Assembly: GCF_000740895.1 (NCBI RefSeq)
Contig: NC_025262.1
Location: 166,001-230,000, forward strand
Reading direction: 5' to 3'
Length of the DNA stretch: 64,000 bases
From: Theileria orientalis strain Shintoku
Taxonomy: Eukaryota; Apicomplexa; Aconoidasida; Piroplasmida; Theileriidae
Positions 11,477 through 22,883 of this stretch are shown here, one piece after another (the first letter of the stretch is position 1; each line of letters starts with the position of its first letter). The notes beneath the pieces are model-generated. The model worked only from the letters and a program-made list of their open reading frames with translations. It was not told the DNA's origin and ran no database searches. The translations under genes and the position numbers were made by a program.

Positions 11477-14245
11477 ATGAACTTTAATCAGTCCATTCTT
11501 CTTCCAATGGGCTATGGATTAATTTATCCATATAAACACTCCGAGACCATTACACATCGCAACCATTTAATAGAAAGCCCTCATTTATACAATGATACTT
11601 TTAAGCTCGGATATATATCGAATTACTATGGAAGGTCGATAGACGGTAGATGTGTTAGGCATACTTCAGTTAATTCTTTAAATTCTCTTGATAATTCAGT
11701 ACCAGAATCCGGTGAAAATCACAATAAAGATATTAGTTTAGAATATGTCCGAGATTCTAATGAAAAAGCGACTGAAAAAACAGCTGAAACAGCCGAAAGT
11801 GACATCAATGAGGATTTATCGAACCTGATTTCAGCTCATACGGAACTGTTAGAAAAGGGCCTACCCGAAGACGATCTTGCCAAATATGATTGGTTTGATG
11901 ACGAACCCGTTGATTCATCCGATGAGGAGCTGATTACTGAATACTACGAGTCAAAGATGCCTGACTATAAATCCATTTACAGACACTTGGACCCTGTTGG
12001 CATAAAAAATTACGTGCCGGACACCTCCAGTTCAGACTTGTGCCTCGGCAGTGTTTATGAAGTCGGAGAGTCTCTGATCGATGAGAACAATAATTCCAAC
12101 ACATACACCCGAGAGGAAATAGTTGAAAAGTCCACCAAGAACAAGTACGAACACATCATGAGTAAGATCGTTTGTGACGAGAATACCACTCGCGAGGAGT
12201 TTAGAGAGCAGGTGGATAGACTACAGAGGGAATATGATGAAAACATCAAGAAGAAACTTGAGTCAATAAAGCGACAAAAAGAAATTGAGGGAGAAGAGCT
12301 TAATCATTTAGAAAAAGAAGAGGACGAGTTTGACGAAAATTATGAAGGAGTTAACGAGTTCGATTTCGGAAAGGACTTTGTGCGAGACTCTAAGGATGTG
12401 GCGATTGAGGACGAGATGTGCAGGTTCTTTTTGGAGGTTCCGCTCAGGAGCTGGGTGAAGGATGAAGTGGAGGCATACCGAACTTCTTTGAAAAAGCTTG
12501 AAAAATCACTAAAGTACTACACTCCTATGGAAGAAGAGAGGTTCGTAACTGATGTCAGGAGTGTTTTCAAAGACTCGCCGATGACAACCCTAGGTACAAC
12601 TACAATTAATTCACCCATGTTCAGGCATATTTGATAACGACGAACAGGTTAACTTTGAGGACGAACGAGTGGATCAAGCCCGTGAAATGGATTTTGATGA
12701 TCGATATAAGGTGCCCAAAGAGAAGGTTAAAGGACTGCACGTAAAGGAGTACAAACACAACGACCTGCTCAATGACATCGATAAGTATGAAAAATCGGAG
12801 TACCCTCAGATAATTGAATCAATCTCCGTTCGTGATGAGAATCAGCCAATATTTGTGCTAGATCCAGAAAGGAGCAACCTAGATAAAAAGAGGAGGCGCA
12901 AAGAGGCCCTGAAGGGCGAAGACATTAGCGAATCCATGTTGAAGGGCAAGTTACGAGTGTACATGGGAGTCCCCAAGAATTTCATCAGGTTTGAAGAGCT
13001 AGATTCAGTTACTATCAACGACTTCGTTGCCTTCAAGCGAGATTATGATATTTGCGCCGGGAAGGTCATCGAGAAGATTCCGCTGAAGGACGAATACCGC
13101 ACAGCCACGGTCATTCTACCGAACCAGGCCGGCTACACTGATCAGAACATACGCTATCTTGCCGACGAACTGGCAATCAACACCAAGGGCCTGGTCTTCG
13201 TCCCAGACATCCCAGTCATCGATAACGAGGAGTGGTACTTTGGCCTCTTAAACAGGCTCTTGAAGCTTATACAAAGCGTTTACAAGGTGGATCGAGTGTG
13301 CTTAGTGGGCTTAGGTGAGCAGGGGAACCTCTTACTCAACTACGTTGAACGTTCAATGGACAAAACAATATCGCAATACCAATCGGCCTACTTAAACTCC
13401 TGTAAGGCCACCAAACATGCTCAACAGGCCAACGACGAGGCCAGCAGTAGCAGTCCTGACGCTAATAATAATAACAGCGGCGGCACAAGCGGACTAAATG
13501 TGAGAAGTGAGGATGAAATGGGCGAGTTTTTGGAAAAATTCAGCACCAAGAGGGCCGAAGAGCTGATTGGACGGCAGTCCATACCTTTGATTGATGAGCT
13601 TCTCGACGGACTGAAAAACATTAAACTCAGCCAAAGTCACAGGACCGCAATGAAGGAGAAGGACGCAAACATCATCAAGCCCGTTTCCAGGCTTCTCCAG
13701 TCCGTTGTGCTATATGACACTTGCAAGATCGACTTTGAGAGGCTGGTTGGTCTGTCCGTTCCCGCCATGGTCATCCAGTCGAATAGGACAAATCTGATTG
13801 ACCGGGTCCTATCATCCGATTCTCCGCGCTTCCTTAAGCAAAGGGACAAAAGGGTGTACGATCCGATGTTCAAGGGCGTCGACATGTTCCAATACGCCGT
13901 TACAGATCCTCCAGAGAAGCTCAAGAGTCTGATTAACAGGGAAACAGGGTTTCGATTCATTCCATCGGAGCACAATGCGAAAATGGAGGCTGAGCAGTAC
14001 TACATTACCTCATTCCACAGGGGGATCGACATCATGCTGTATGTATTCAAGAAGGCGTCACCGCACTTTTATATGAAGAAGCCAAACTCGCCAAAATCAG
14101 AATACAAGGTACACTTTTATTCCACATTCACGTAGACATGTATTTAAGATATCACTGTACTCATTATTATCCTCTATTACTGTTTTAGGCAATAAAGGAT
14201 TCTATAGTGTGTTGTGCTCACTGGATTCTGAGTTGGTCTTACTGA
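11477..14245 (+). CDS. Dienelactone-hydrolase-like (alpha/beta fold) protein with long N-terminal region
   Basis: Three exons are predicted: 11477-12593, 12625-14108 and 14189-14245, 2658 bases (885 aa), phases consistent. Residues about 1-450 are acidic, coiled-coil prone and unrecognised (REEFREQVDRLQREYDENIK). From about residue 530 the pattern ATVILPNQAGYTDQNIRYLA, then GLVFVPDIPV, resembles the core of dienelactone hydrolases. The segment VDRVCLVGLGEQGNLLLNY sits where the nucleophile elbow is expected, but has Glu at the middle position of G-L-G-E-Q-G, not Cys or Ser. VPAMVIQSNRTNLIDR and TSFHRGIDIMLYVFKKA would match the acid strand and His region. A Ser/Asn-rich insert (ASSSSPDANNNNSGG) interrupts the domain. 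It may be a non-catalytic relative. No signal peptide is clear. Confidence 0.55.
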
Positions 14246-14373
14246 GGCTACACATTTTAAAGTTTACTTGTAAAATGTACATTATTAATGTATTTTTAAT
14301 CTCTTAACACAGTTTTAATTAACTATTTAACACTTTTCACTCGTTTACATGATGGTTTGGTCAATGTGCTTTG

Positions 14374-15193
14374 ATGGGAGATTTCACTGATAAGGAGATT
14401 GAATTTTTCATGAAAACAGCGCTCGATGAAGTATTTTTATTCCTTTTAATTCGCTTTTAGGCTAAAGTTGCTTTAGATAGGGAGGAAGTCGCTGTCGCCT
14501 GTATTATAGTTTCGAAGGACACCAAACAGGTGGTCGTATCCTCTTCCAACGCCACCAACTTGACCTACAATGTACTCAGACTTCTCAACACACACATTAA
14601 CCTTCAGTCCACCTGGCACTGTGAGCTTGAGGCGATAAACAAGCTGATTGAGATGGAGCCTAATGGCCACAGGTCTGCAGCTGACGTCCACAAGTTGAGG
14701 GAGTTTACCTCCAAATTTGCTCTTTTCGTCACCTGTGAGCCTTGCATAATGTGCACAACTGCCTTGCAACTTATCGGTATTTCTTAGCAAAAACTTTAGT
14801 CATTTATATTTTCTGTTAGATCACCAATGCCAGGTCATTGTGACCTTCTTTTAGCAGATTTAGTTATTTTACATACCAATGGATTACATCATCTAGGCTT
14901 AACCGAGGTTTATTATGGATGCGCCAACGAGAAGTTCGGAGGCTGCGGGTCTGTGTTGTCTCTTCACGAAAGGTTACCACTGCTCTCATCTACGCTTACA
15001 CCCTCTAAACTCTAAATCACGATTTTTTAGCAACGGAGATCTGCCTAAAATGAACTGCAAGGGCCACATATTTTCCGACGAGGCCATTAAGCTTCTTCAG
15101 ACGTTCTACTCCCGGGGGAACCCTCGAGGTACTCACCGAGCTTATAACTATTTTTCAGCTCCCAAGCCCAGTAGAAAGAGGAAACTAACTTAA
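14374..15193 (+). CDS. ADAT2: tRNA-specific adenosine deaminase subunit ADAT2/Tad2
   Basis: Five exons are predicted: 14374-14430, 14461-14776, 14897-14972, 15031-15128 and 15159-15193, 582 bases (193 aa), all in phase. It deaminates adenosine 34 to inosine in tRNA anticodons, working with ADAT3. The zinc site is visible as WHCELEAI (His ligand and catalytic Glu) and CEPCIMC (two Cys ligands). The diagnostic ADAT2 stretch [17 protein letters not shown] follows across the third exon. An insertion of about 20 residues ([19 protein letters not shown]) sits between the zinc motifs. The C-terminus is basic (KPSRKRK), a possible nuclear signal. The usual HAE is HCE here, which the family tolerates. 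Convergent with the SPC2 gene 80 bases away. Confidence 0.88.
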
Positions 15194-15273
15194 TCTATTC
15201 TCTGTACTTTACTTAAATACTCATTTATACTGACAAATTGAAGTTCACGGTCATTTACATATATTTTATGATA

Positions 15274-16011
15274 TTAGTCTCTCTTCTTGTCTTTCGAGTC
15301 TAGAGCCACAATTTTCGGCTTAAGCTTTTGCACCAGTTTCAGGAAGTGGTTGTAGTCGCACTGCCCGTTAATGAAAAACAGCTCTCCCAGAGGTATCGAG
15401 TACACCTCCTTCTTTGTTTTGAATCCTGACCTTTTATACTCTGAACACTGCTTAATCGCCTCGAACTTACTTATTTCAAACGTGCCGTCCTTCTTGTTCA
15501 CGTCCGACCATATGAATACTTTACAGTTCTACACGTTCGTGTGGATTGCCCTGGGCTTACTTTTAGTTTTACTATGAAATGCGAACGTTTCAAAAGAACC
15601 TTGTCGTACAGTGTGTAGACGAACACGACAGAGAAGAATATTGACTATAATCAATGTTTATTTTTCTCCCTTACCAGCATAATTTTCATTAGGAATTTGG
15701 TCTTTTCAACGTGGACGAAGAAGGTTGTGTACGCTCCCACTCCGTTAAGCAGAAGGTATATGAACAGCCTGAAATATATAACGTGCTTATCCACATCCAG
15801 GTTAACTTCCTTAAATGCCTAAACGTATTTTAATTTTAGTCTCTCTTTCAGTCTCTCGTTATTGGTCTACATTCTTACCGCTCTGGTGTTTGATTCCATG
15901 ATTCTCTGCAGCTCTGAGTGCGAGTAGAGATCCGAGACGGCATCTGAGGAAGGGTCATTTATTTTAAAACTTACAGACTACATCACTGTACTTTTCTTCT
16001 AAACTTTTCAT
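15274..16011 (-). CDS. SPC2: Signal peptidase complex subunit 2 (SPC2/SPC25-like)
   Basis: The start is the ATG at 16011 (MKSLEEKYSDVV). At least five short exons follow, with phases that match where checked. An exon gives two-helix membrane hairpin halves: YFRLFIYLLLNGVGAYTTFF and, after an intron, SIFFSVVFVYTLYDKVLL. The last exon (about 15274-15520) gives NCKVFIWSDVNKKDGTFEIS and ends KDKKRD. The size (roughly 190 aa), two adjacent membrane segments and the final soluble domain fit the SPC2 family, a non-catalytic part of the ER signal peptidase. Identity rests on pattern only. It diverges from the VPS20-like gene with a 120-base shared spacer. Confidence 0.6.
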
Positions 16012-16131
16012 TTCTCCAGTTTTAACTCTATTTCGGTACTGATAATTGATAGTGTTGATCAACACCACTTTCACTATATTTTCCCAAATTTACTTTTATT
16101 TTTGATCTATTTTCATAAATTATACTTTACC

Positions 16132-16996
16132 ATGGGACGCTTTAAATTATTTAACTGTTTCGGTAAATCAAAGTCTGCCACTAATGCCCAAATTTTAAAG
16201 TTGAAGGCGCAGCGAGGTAATTACACATTCTTCTCGTTTATTATTCAATCAACAATCGCACATATTTAATACTTATACTTTTAATTTAATTCTTACTATT
16301 TTTACTAATTATTTTACATTAGATGATTTGGATCAACAAAAAACTGAGCTCGAGGCCCGGCTTGCTAATTTTAACGATTTATGTTTAAAATTTCTCAAAG
16401 AAAACAACAGAGACCAGGCCTTATTTATTTTGAAGAGGAAAGCTCTTGTTTCTAAGCAATTAACTGTGCTTGAGGATTTTTCATTTAAGATTCTTGAGCT
16501 CATTTCTGAAACTGAGACCGCACTTGTACGTTTCCCTAAATAGCTTCTTATTCGCTTAAAATTTAAAAATTACATCTATATATCCCATATTCTTTTATTT
16601 TACGTTGACATTTTCACTTTTACTTTTCAGATGGAGGCCGACGTCAATCATAACTTGGAAATTGGCGCCAAGCTGCTTGAGGAGATAAACAAGGAGCTGC
16701 AACGGGAGGAGTTGGAGGCCTTTTCCGACTCCGACAAGGAGAACTTAAACGAGCTTGCTGCGAGTCTCGGCGTCGTCAGTCGCAACTTTGAGGTTGACGA
16801 CCTTGAGCTTGTTCAGGAGCTTGACCTTCTCACCAGCGACTTGCACACCATAAGCTACGACCACCCTTCCACCAGGTCCACTCCCAAGGAGAATCCTCAG
16901 TTTGACTTGGACTTGTCTCGTCTGAAGTCTCTTTCTCAGAGCAACAGTGTTGCCAACACCACCAACAGGTCCGAGGCCCCTGCTCCCGCTGAGTAA
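16132..16996 (+). CDS. VPS20: ESCRT-III protein, VPS20/CHMP6-like
   Basis: Three exons are predicted: 16132-16216, 16323-16525 and 16631-16996, 654 bases (217 aa). The start MGRFKLFNCFGKSK offers Gly2 for N-myristoylation, as in CHMP6. ILKLKAQRDDLDQQ matches the conserved first helix of the family, and DQALFILKRKALVSKQL the second. The C-terminal half is acidic with helices (NLNELAASLGVV, DLELVQELDLL), the MIM-bearing region in relatives. The last 60 residues are Ser/Pro/Thr-rich. The protein would bridge ESCRT-II to ESCRT-III in endosomal sorting or membrane scission; that is known for the family and inferred here. Confidence 0.75.
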
Positions 16997-17279
16997 ACTT
17001 TGCTTCTGCTAACAAGTTCCTTTTCTAAACAGCCTCTTCGTTTTATCCTCGGCTGATTTTGATTTTTAATTTTTACTGTAAACTATTATTATGGTTTCAA
17101 TTGATGCGAATTGATAACGCATTTTAATTCAGTTTTTTGAGCACATACATTTTTTACCTTATTTTGCCATGAATACACGTTTCAATTTATTATGAATCCA
17201 TACACTTTTTTAACCATGAATCCGTACATGTTATTTACCGTGAACTCCGCACTTGTAGACATTAATTTGAGCAAATAGG

Positions 17280-20200
17280 TTACACCAGTGAGCATATTCT
17301 TCGCACGTTCTTGTTTCTGTCCTCGCTCCTTATCAGCTCCAGCTTGTCCTTCACCTGCTCGAATATGCTCACCTGCTGCGGCCTCGGCTCCTGCGACTCC
17401 TCCAGCGCCGTTGGCCCGTACTGGTCCTGCAGCTTCGAGCGCAGGTGCAATCTCTCCACCAGCTTCGTCTGCAGCCTGTTTATGAACTTGCATATTTGGT
17501 TCTGCGACCTCTTGAGTATCTTTTCGTTGTTTGAGCCCTTCAGCAGCTTCAGCTTCAGCAGTTCGTAGCGCACCTTCTTCAGGTCCTTCATCGGCGGGCA
17601 GCTTCTCTGGTCCTTCGTGAGGCCCACGTATATGTAGTCCTTTTCTCTCTTTTTCCTGTCCAGGTCCGATATGATTCTCTGCTTCAGCCTTATTGCCTTG
17701 TTCCACTTCTTCAGCATCTTCAGCTTTCGCATCAGCTCTCTTCTCCTTTTACATATTCTTACTCTTCTCAGCTTAACCTTTTTGAAGCTGTTTACAAACT
17801 GCTCCTTCACGAGTTCTCTGTACCTGTCCAGGTACTTGTGCATTTGCTCCGCGTCGAACGTTCCTTCCACCTTCAGCTCTCTCAGGTGCTTCATGAACTT
17901 ATAGTAGCATCCTGCCTGCGTCAGGTACTTCAGCGTTCCCGTCAGGTGATTGTAGTCCTTCCTTCTGCTGCTCAGTTTATTGAGTGGAAAGTAGTCCACC
18001 ATCAAACTTCTTCTTATTGCTTCGCTCAGCACTTCGTCCTTCTTATCTATCAATCCTATGCATATCTTTTGCCTCTCTCTCGCCTTTCCGTGCTCCATTA
18101 AGCCTGATGAACCCGTTTCTAATACCTGATTCTGAGCGCCTTTTAGTAACGGCGTAGTATTTAGCGGTGGACTGTGTGTTAAAAACGGCGTGTGTATCAA
18201 CAGTGACGACTTCCTTATGTAGTCGTTTGCGTTGAGTGGAAAGTCGAACAGTACCACTACGTCTGCGTCCAGGTTAAGTCCTCTGCTCATCAGCTCCGTC
18301 GTTACCAGAATCGACGTTCTCCTCTTCTTAAACTCTCTAAAGTTCCTCCTCCTCATTTTAAACGGCATCTCTCCGTGTATTGTTATTGGCTCGTATCCCG
18401 ACTCGTTCAAGTAGTGGTCTATTGCTATCGCTGCCTTTACCTTTCTGCAGAATATCACTATCTTCCTATCCTCACTCTCTTGGCCCCTTTCGCTGTTTTC
18501 TCGAAGACTTTGGTATTTCAAATCATACTTGAGCAGGTTTATCAGTGTTCTCACCTTCTCGTTGTTCGATGGCACGAACATGTGCCTGATCCCCTTTCTT
18601 GGTCTCGTTATTCCTATCTCATCTACTACCTTGTAACTTCCCACTATATCTTCTATTATTTTCTCATTGTACACAAATGTCTCATTTTTCTTCTTATTGA
18701 GTGGCGAAAAGTAGTAATCCAGTATGTGTTTATACAACTCCACTCTTTTCTTATTTTTCCCAAAGAGCTTTGCCAGGTTTACCGTATACTCTCCTTCTTC
18801 TTTCTCCTCCTTTTCCATTCCATTCTTCAACACTTCTTCTTCTTCTTCTTCTTCTACTACTACTACCTCCTGCTCCTCGTCATTTTCATTGCTTTCGTCA
18901 TCTTTCTTTCGTTCTCTTTTCTTTTTCTTCTTCTTCGCTTCTATTAGGCTATTTCTATGGAGGAACTTCTTGAACGACGATTGTATTGACTCGAAGAACT
19001 TCAGATAACTTATATTCGACGCCACCTGCACTATCTGAACTTGCTGCTTCCCTCCTTCTGCGCTCCTTCTTCCTAGTCGACTATAGTTCGGTGTTTGCTG
19101 CAGTATTGAGTACACTTGTGGAAAGAACCCTTCGTTAAGCATACAGTCTGCCTCCTCTATCACCACGTACCTCAGCTGATTCAGCTTCATATACTTTCTA
19201 TACTTATGCAGTTTTGACGGCATTGCCACTACTACGTCCACCAGCCCCTTAAGCTTACTCTTTATCACCTTCGCTGTGCAGTCCTTCGAGATTGTTTCCG
19301 ACGAGATCTTCACCATGTGTGACAGCTCCTTCACCACTTTACCTATCTGGTCGCACAGCTCCGACGTTGGCGCCAGTATTATACACCTTGGTGACGACGG
19401 CTCTCTCAGCTTCCACCTTTCGTGCTCCTTCAGCTTCTGCAGTATTGGCAGCATGTACGCCAGCGTCTTTCCACTTCCCACTCCTCCGCATATCACCATG
19501 TTTTTCCTTTCCTTTTTCAGCATCTCCGGTATACTTAGCATCTGTATTAGGCTTGGCCTCACTGGTGGCTGAACCACTTGTCTTTTTTCCACAGATATTC
19601 TCTCAAGGCCACTACTTTTACTCATGTCATCCAGGCCACCGTTATTATAGTCACCCACACCACTGATGCTGTTAATGTAGTCGTCATCCATGGCACTGAT
19701 TGGCCGTTCGTTGTACAGGTGTGCAATGTATGACACTGCTGCGTTCGCCACGTTCTCGTTCAGGCCCAGCTTAGTCCACTTTTCCACTAAATCTTCTCCG
19801 AATTCCATTTTTTCTATTTTTTCTCTAGGTCCTTCATCAAATATGTGATTGCTATATCTTCTTGGCTCTTCTCTTTTCCTCCTAATCACCACGTTATTGA
19901 TTTCAAACCCTTTATCGTCTTCTTCCATGCTTCGCAGTGTCATATTTCTGTAGTTTTCCTTTTTTCCGGACGGCAGTATTGTAAACACGTTTGCTCTTCC
20001 TCCTAATGACCTGCAGTTTTCCATTTTTATTCTAAGTGTTCTCGGATCCTCTTCTAGCATCTTTACGTGCTTCTTCGCCTCCTCTATCAACTCTATATCC
20101 GTTTTTTCTGACAATTTCATTACTTTTTCAACTTCCTTGTCCGATTCCATTTTTTCTTCATCTTCTGTTTCACACTTTCCATTCTCTTCCACTGTTTTCG

Positions 20201-22648
20201 ATAGATATGATATTATACTTTCTCTTTGTGTTGCGTACTTTCTACTTGCTTCTGCTTTTGCGCACTTGTATATCATTTCATTTATGTTTTCTTCATTCAC
20301 TTCTCCTTTCAGGGTACTGAATATTATGTTATCGTTTTCTATTTGCACTTCTTCATCTCCCAGTTCCTGATCTTCCAAATACTCCTTATATTTTTCTGAT
20401 GGGTTCATTGTGTTAAATGGGTACACGTATTGCAGGAACTGGTAGTACATTTTGTTCAATTCATCTTCTTTCATCAAACTCACTATTACTTCCATTTTCT
20501 TATTTCTTATCATTCTATGAACATTCTCTTCCGCTCTTTCTTCCACGCCTCCTTCTGATCCTCCACTTTCTTCTCTTTCATCTGTACTACTGTTTGCATT
20601 AAGGTATTCTATATTTTCCTTTATTACTTCATTATCATATTGATTTTCATTCAACAACTGCAGTACTATCTTATAATGCGGTGGATGCTTCAAAATAGAT
20701 CTAATAACTTCTTCTGTTCTTCTCGTTCCCAGTGTCATCACTTGCTTAGACTCTCTATTTATTCTCGTCCATTTTCTCTGCATATTCCTATTTACTTTTG
20801 CATTTATATCTATCAGCCCTTCCAATTCGTCCAAGTCAAATATCAATATGTCCTCCTTTTCCACCTTTCTTTCAACGTCGCCGTTGGTATCGCCACTATT
20901 GGTATCACCGTTGCTATTACCATCACTATCACCATCAGGAGCATCCATCCCATTATCAACTTGTGTGTCGAGCGTGAAGTTGTTTTTTTCTATTATTTCT
21001 TTTCTTTCCCTCATCATCTTCTCTTCCAGGTTCCTCGTCTCCTCCTCGCTTAGGAAGCTGAAGTCGTATTTGTAGAAGTGGTTTATCAGTGGCACAAATG
21101 CTGCGTTCGTCCTCATAAGTGCAACATACAGCAGCTTCACCAGCGTTATTCTGCTGAGTGTCATGTAGTGTAGGTACGTTTGCTTGCTTCTTATCTGCTT
21201 AAGCTCCGGTATTGCTGACAGGTACACCACCACCATGTTCAGAAGGACATTTTTTTCGTAGCGCACTAGGTTATTCAGGAATTCCACTCTCGGCCTTTCC
21301 TCTATTTTTCCGTATATTCCGCTTACTGTCCTCAAGTGGTCCTTGTAGTACTCTATTAGTGCCTTTAGGCTCTGCCTCAGCTCCTTCCTCTTGCTATCTT
21401 CGTCCGTCTTTACTCTTGTTCTTCCTGCTTTTGTCGATTTATATTCCGGTTTCGGCGCCGTTTCCACCAGCAGCTTCTCCATTGAGCTCAGTGATTCCTT
21501 CAGGCGATCAAACTCCTCGCTGTTTAGGTAGTTGATTCCTTTCACGTTTCTGCTACTGTTTAATTTATTTCTATATCTTATCATCCACTCGTATATGTTG
21601 TCCAGGTACCCCTGTTCTCCTTTCTCTTCTTCCTCCTCAGGTTCCGCTTCAATCAGGCTCACGTATTCTTCCGGCCTTTTTTCCTCTTCCTCATCTCTCT
21701 TCGGCTTCTCTATTGATAGACTTGACGGCTCGTGCACGTAGTGTGCCCATATTGACCTCATCAGTATTGTCTGAAATATCGACAGCAGTGCGCTTCTATC
21801 CAGCATGCTCAGCACTCTTCTCGACTTAACCTTTACGAAGGTCAGGTAGTTTTTGTGGAGTCTTATTATGTTTATCAGGTCCTCGTTTGTCAGCTCCTCC
21901 AGGGTAAATTTTTTGTGCAGGTTCGTGTCGTGTACTCCTCCGTTTACTATCCAGTTGCAGCACAGGTACTCCTTATTTGCGTCTAAAAATGCGAATTTGG
22001 TCCATATGAACTTGTATAGGACCCTTCTGACCATCTTCCTCGTAAACAGCAGTATGTATGAGGCCATCAGGTCCGCGGCATACATCAAGTCCACTTGCCT
22101 CGAGAGCGCTTCCTGGTCTGTAATGTCCTCTTTATATTCATATTTTCCCAAAATCTCCGACAGAAACACATCTTGTATGCTTCTCACCGTTTCACTTATT
22201 TCACTCTTGGTTGACTCAAAGTTACTTATTATTTCCTCCAATCTTTTGGCCTTCGGTTCGTATCCTTCTGCGAAATATCTGTTAAAGTGTTCTACTGCCA
22301 GCTTCTGTTTACTCAGTGGAACTGTGTATGAGTCCAAAAGTTTTCTTCCGTCCTTCAACTTATGGGCCACGTTGAACAGAAACACTTTTTTCAAATCTTC
22401 CACGTGCTCTTCCGTTGTTTGCACTCCTCCCGGGTCAAAGGGCAGGTTTGCGATAACTGTCGATCCAATTTCACTGTTCTTGAATTTACTTCCGAAATGT
22501 GTAACGAACGCTTTTTGTTCCTGTATCACATTAGAGGCTAAATAAGATTACTTACAAATTTCGGGTTTATAAATCCGCATTCTATGGTACAAATTCTTAA
22601 TATTGCGATAATCTGAATGATTAAATTTACATGAACATTTCTGTTCAT
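17280..22648 (-). CDS. Very large degenerate DEAD-box helicase with signal peptide
   Basis: A single huge exon (17280-22520) plus a 93-base first exon (22556-22648), joined by a 35-base intron in phase, give 1777 aa. Exon 1 encodes MNRNVHVNLIIQIIAILRIC, a likely signal peptide, so the protein may enter the secretory route and possibly the apicoplast. The first 1000 residues are unrecognised helical and charged sequence. The helicase core follows: ICGGVGSGKTLAYMLPIL (motif I), ILAPTSELCDQIG (Ia), YVVIEEADCML (motif II reads EEAD, not DEAD) and VVVLFDFPLNANDYI (near motif V-VI). Motif III Ser-Ala-Thr is replaced (QVASNIS), and motif VI His-Arg-x-Gly-Arg is not intact: RKSS is followed by about 30 inserted residues. 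A Lys/Glu tract lies between the RecA lobes. The C-terminal 350 residues are very basic, suggesting RNA binding. Confidence 0.75.
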
Positions 22649-22883
22649 TTCATTTTCTTATCCTAAAATTTTAAACACAAAACCATTTTAATCAAATATA
22701 TTAAAATATCAACACACATTCTATGATATTTAAAAATTATTTTACAAATTAGACTAATTCACATATATGTATTTGATTTTTACACAATCGCTCCACATAC
22801 CACCATCTAACAGTGTTTATTTTTTATATTCAGTTTTATTTTCATTAATAATGTCTTAGTTTGTTGTATTATATTTTCCTAAA

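Noticed and set aside
17182..17706. 174-codon minus-strand frame (Glu/Ala-rich) near the end of the DEAD-box gene
   Set aside because: It overlaps the real frame in another phase in a low-complexity basic region; the real frame continues without break.
18701..19008. Ser/Phe-rich plus-strand frames
   Set aside because: Antisense of the Lys/Glu tract in the DEAD-box protein.
22501..22560. 18-base intron GTAAG...TTTAG in the DEAD-box gene leader
   Set aside because: It leaves a stop codon (ATG TGA) after joining; using the later AG gives a 35-base intron in phase with the long exon.
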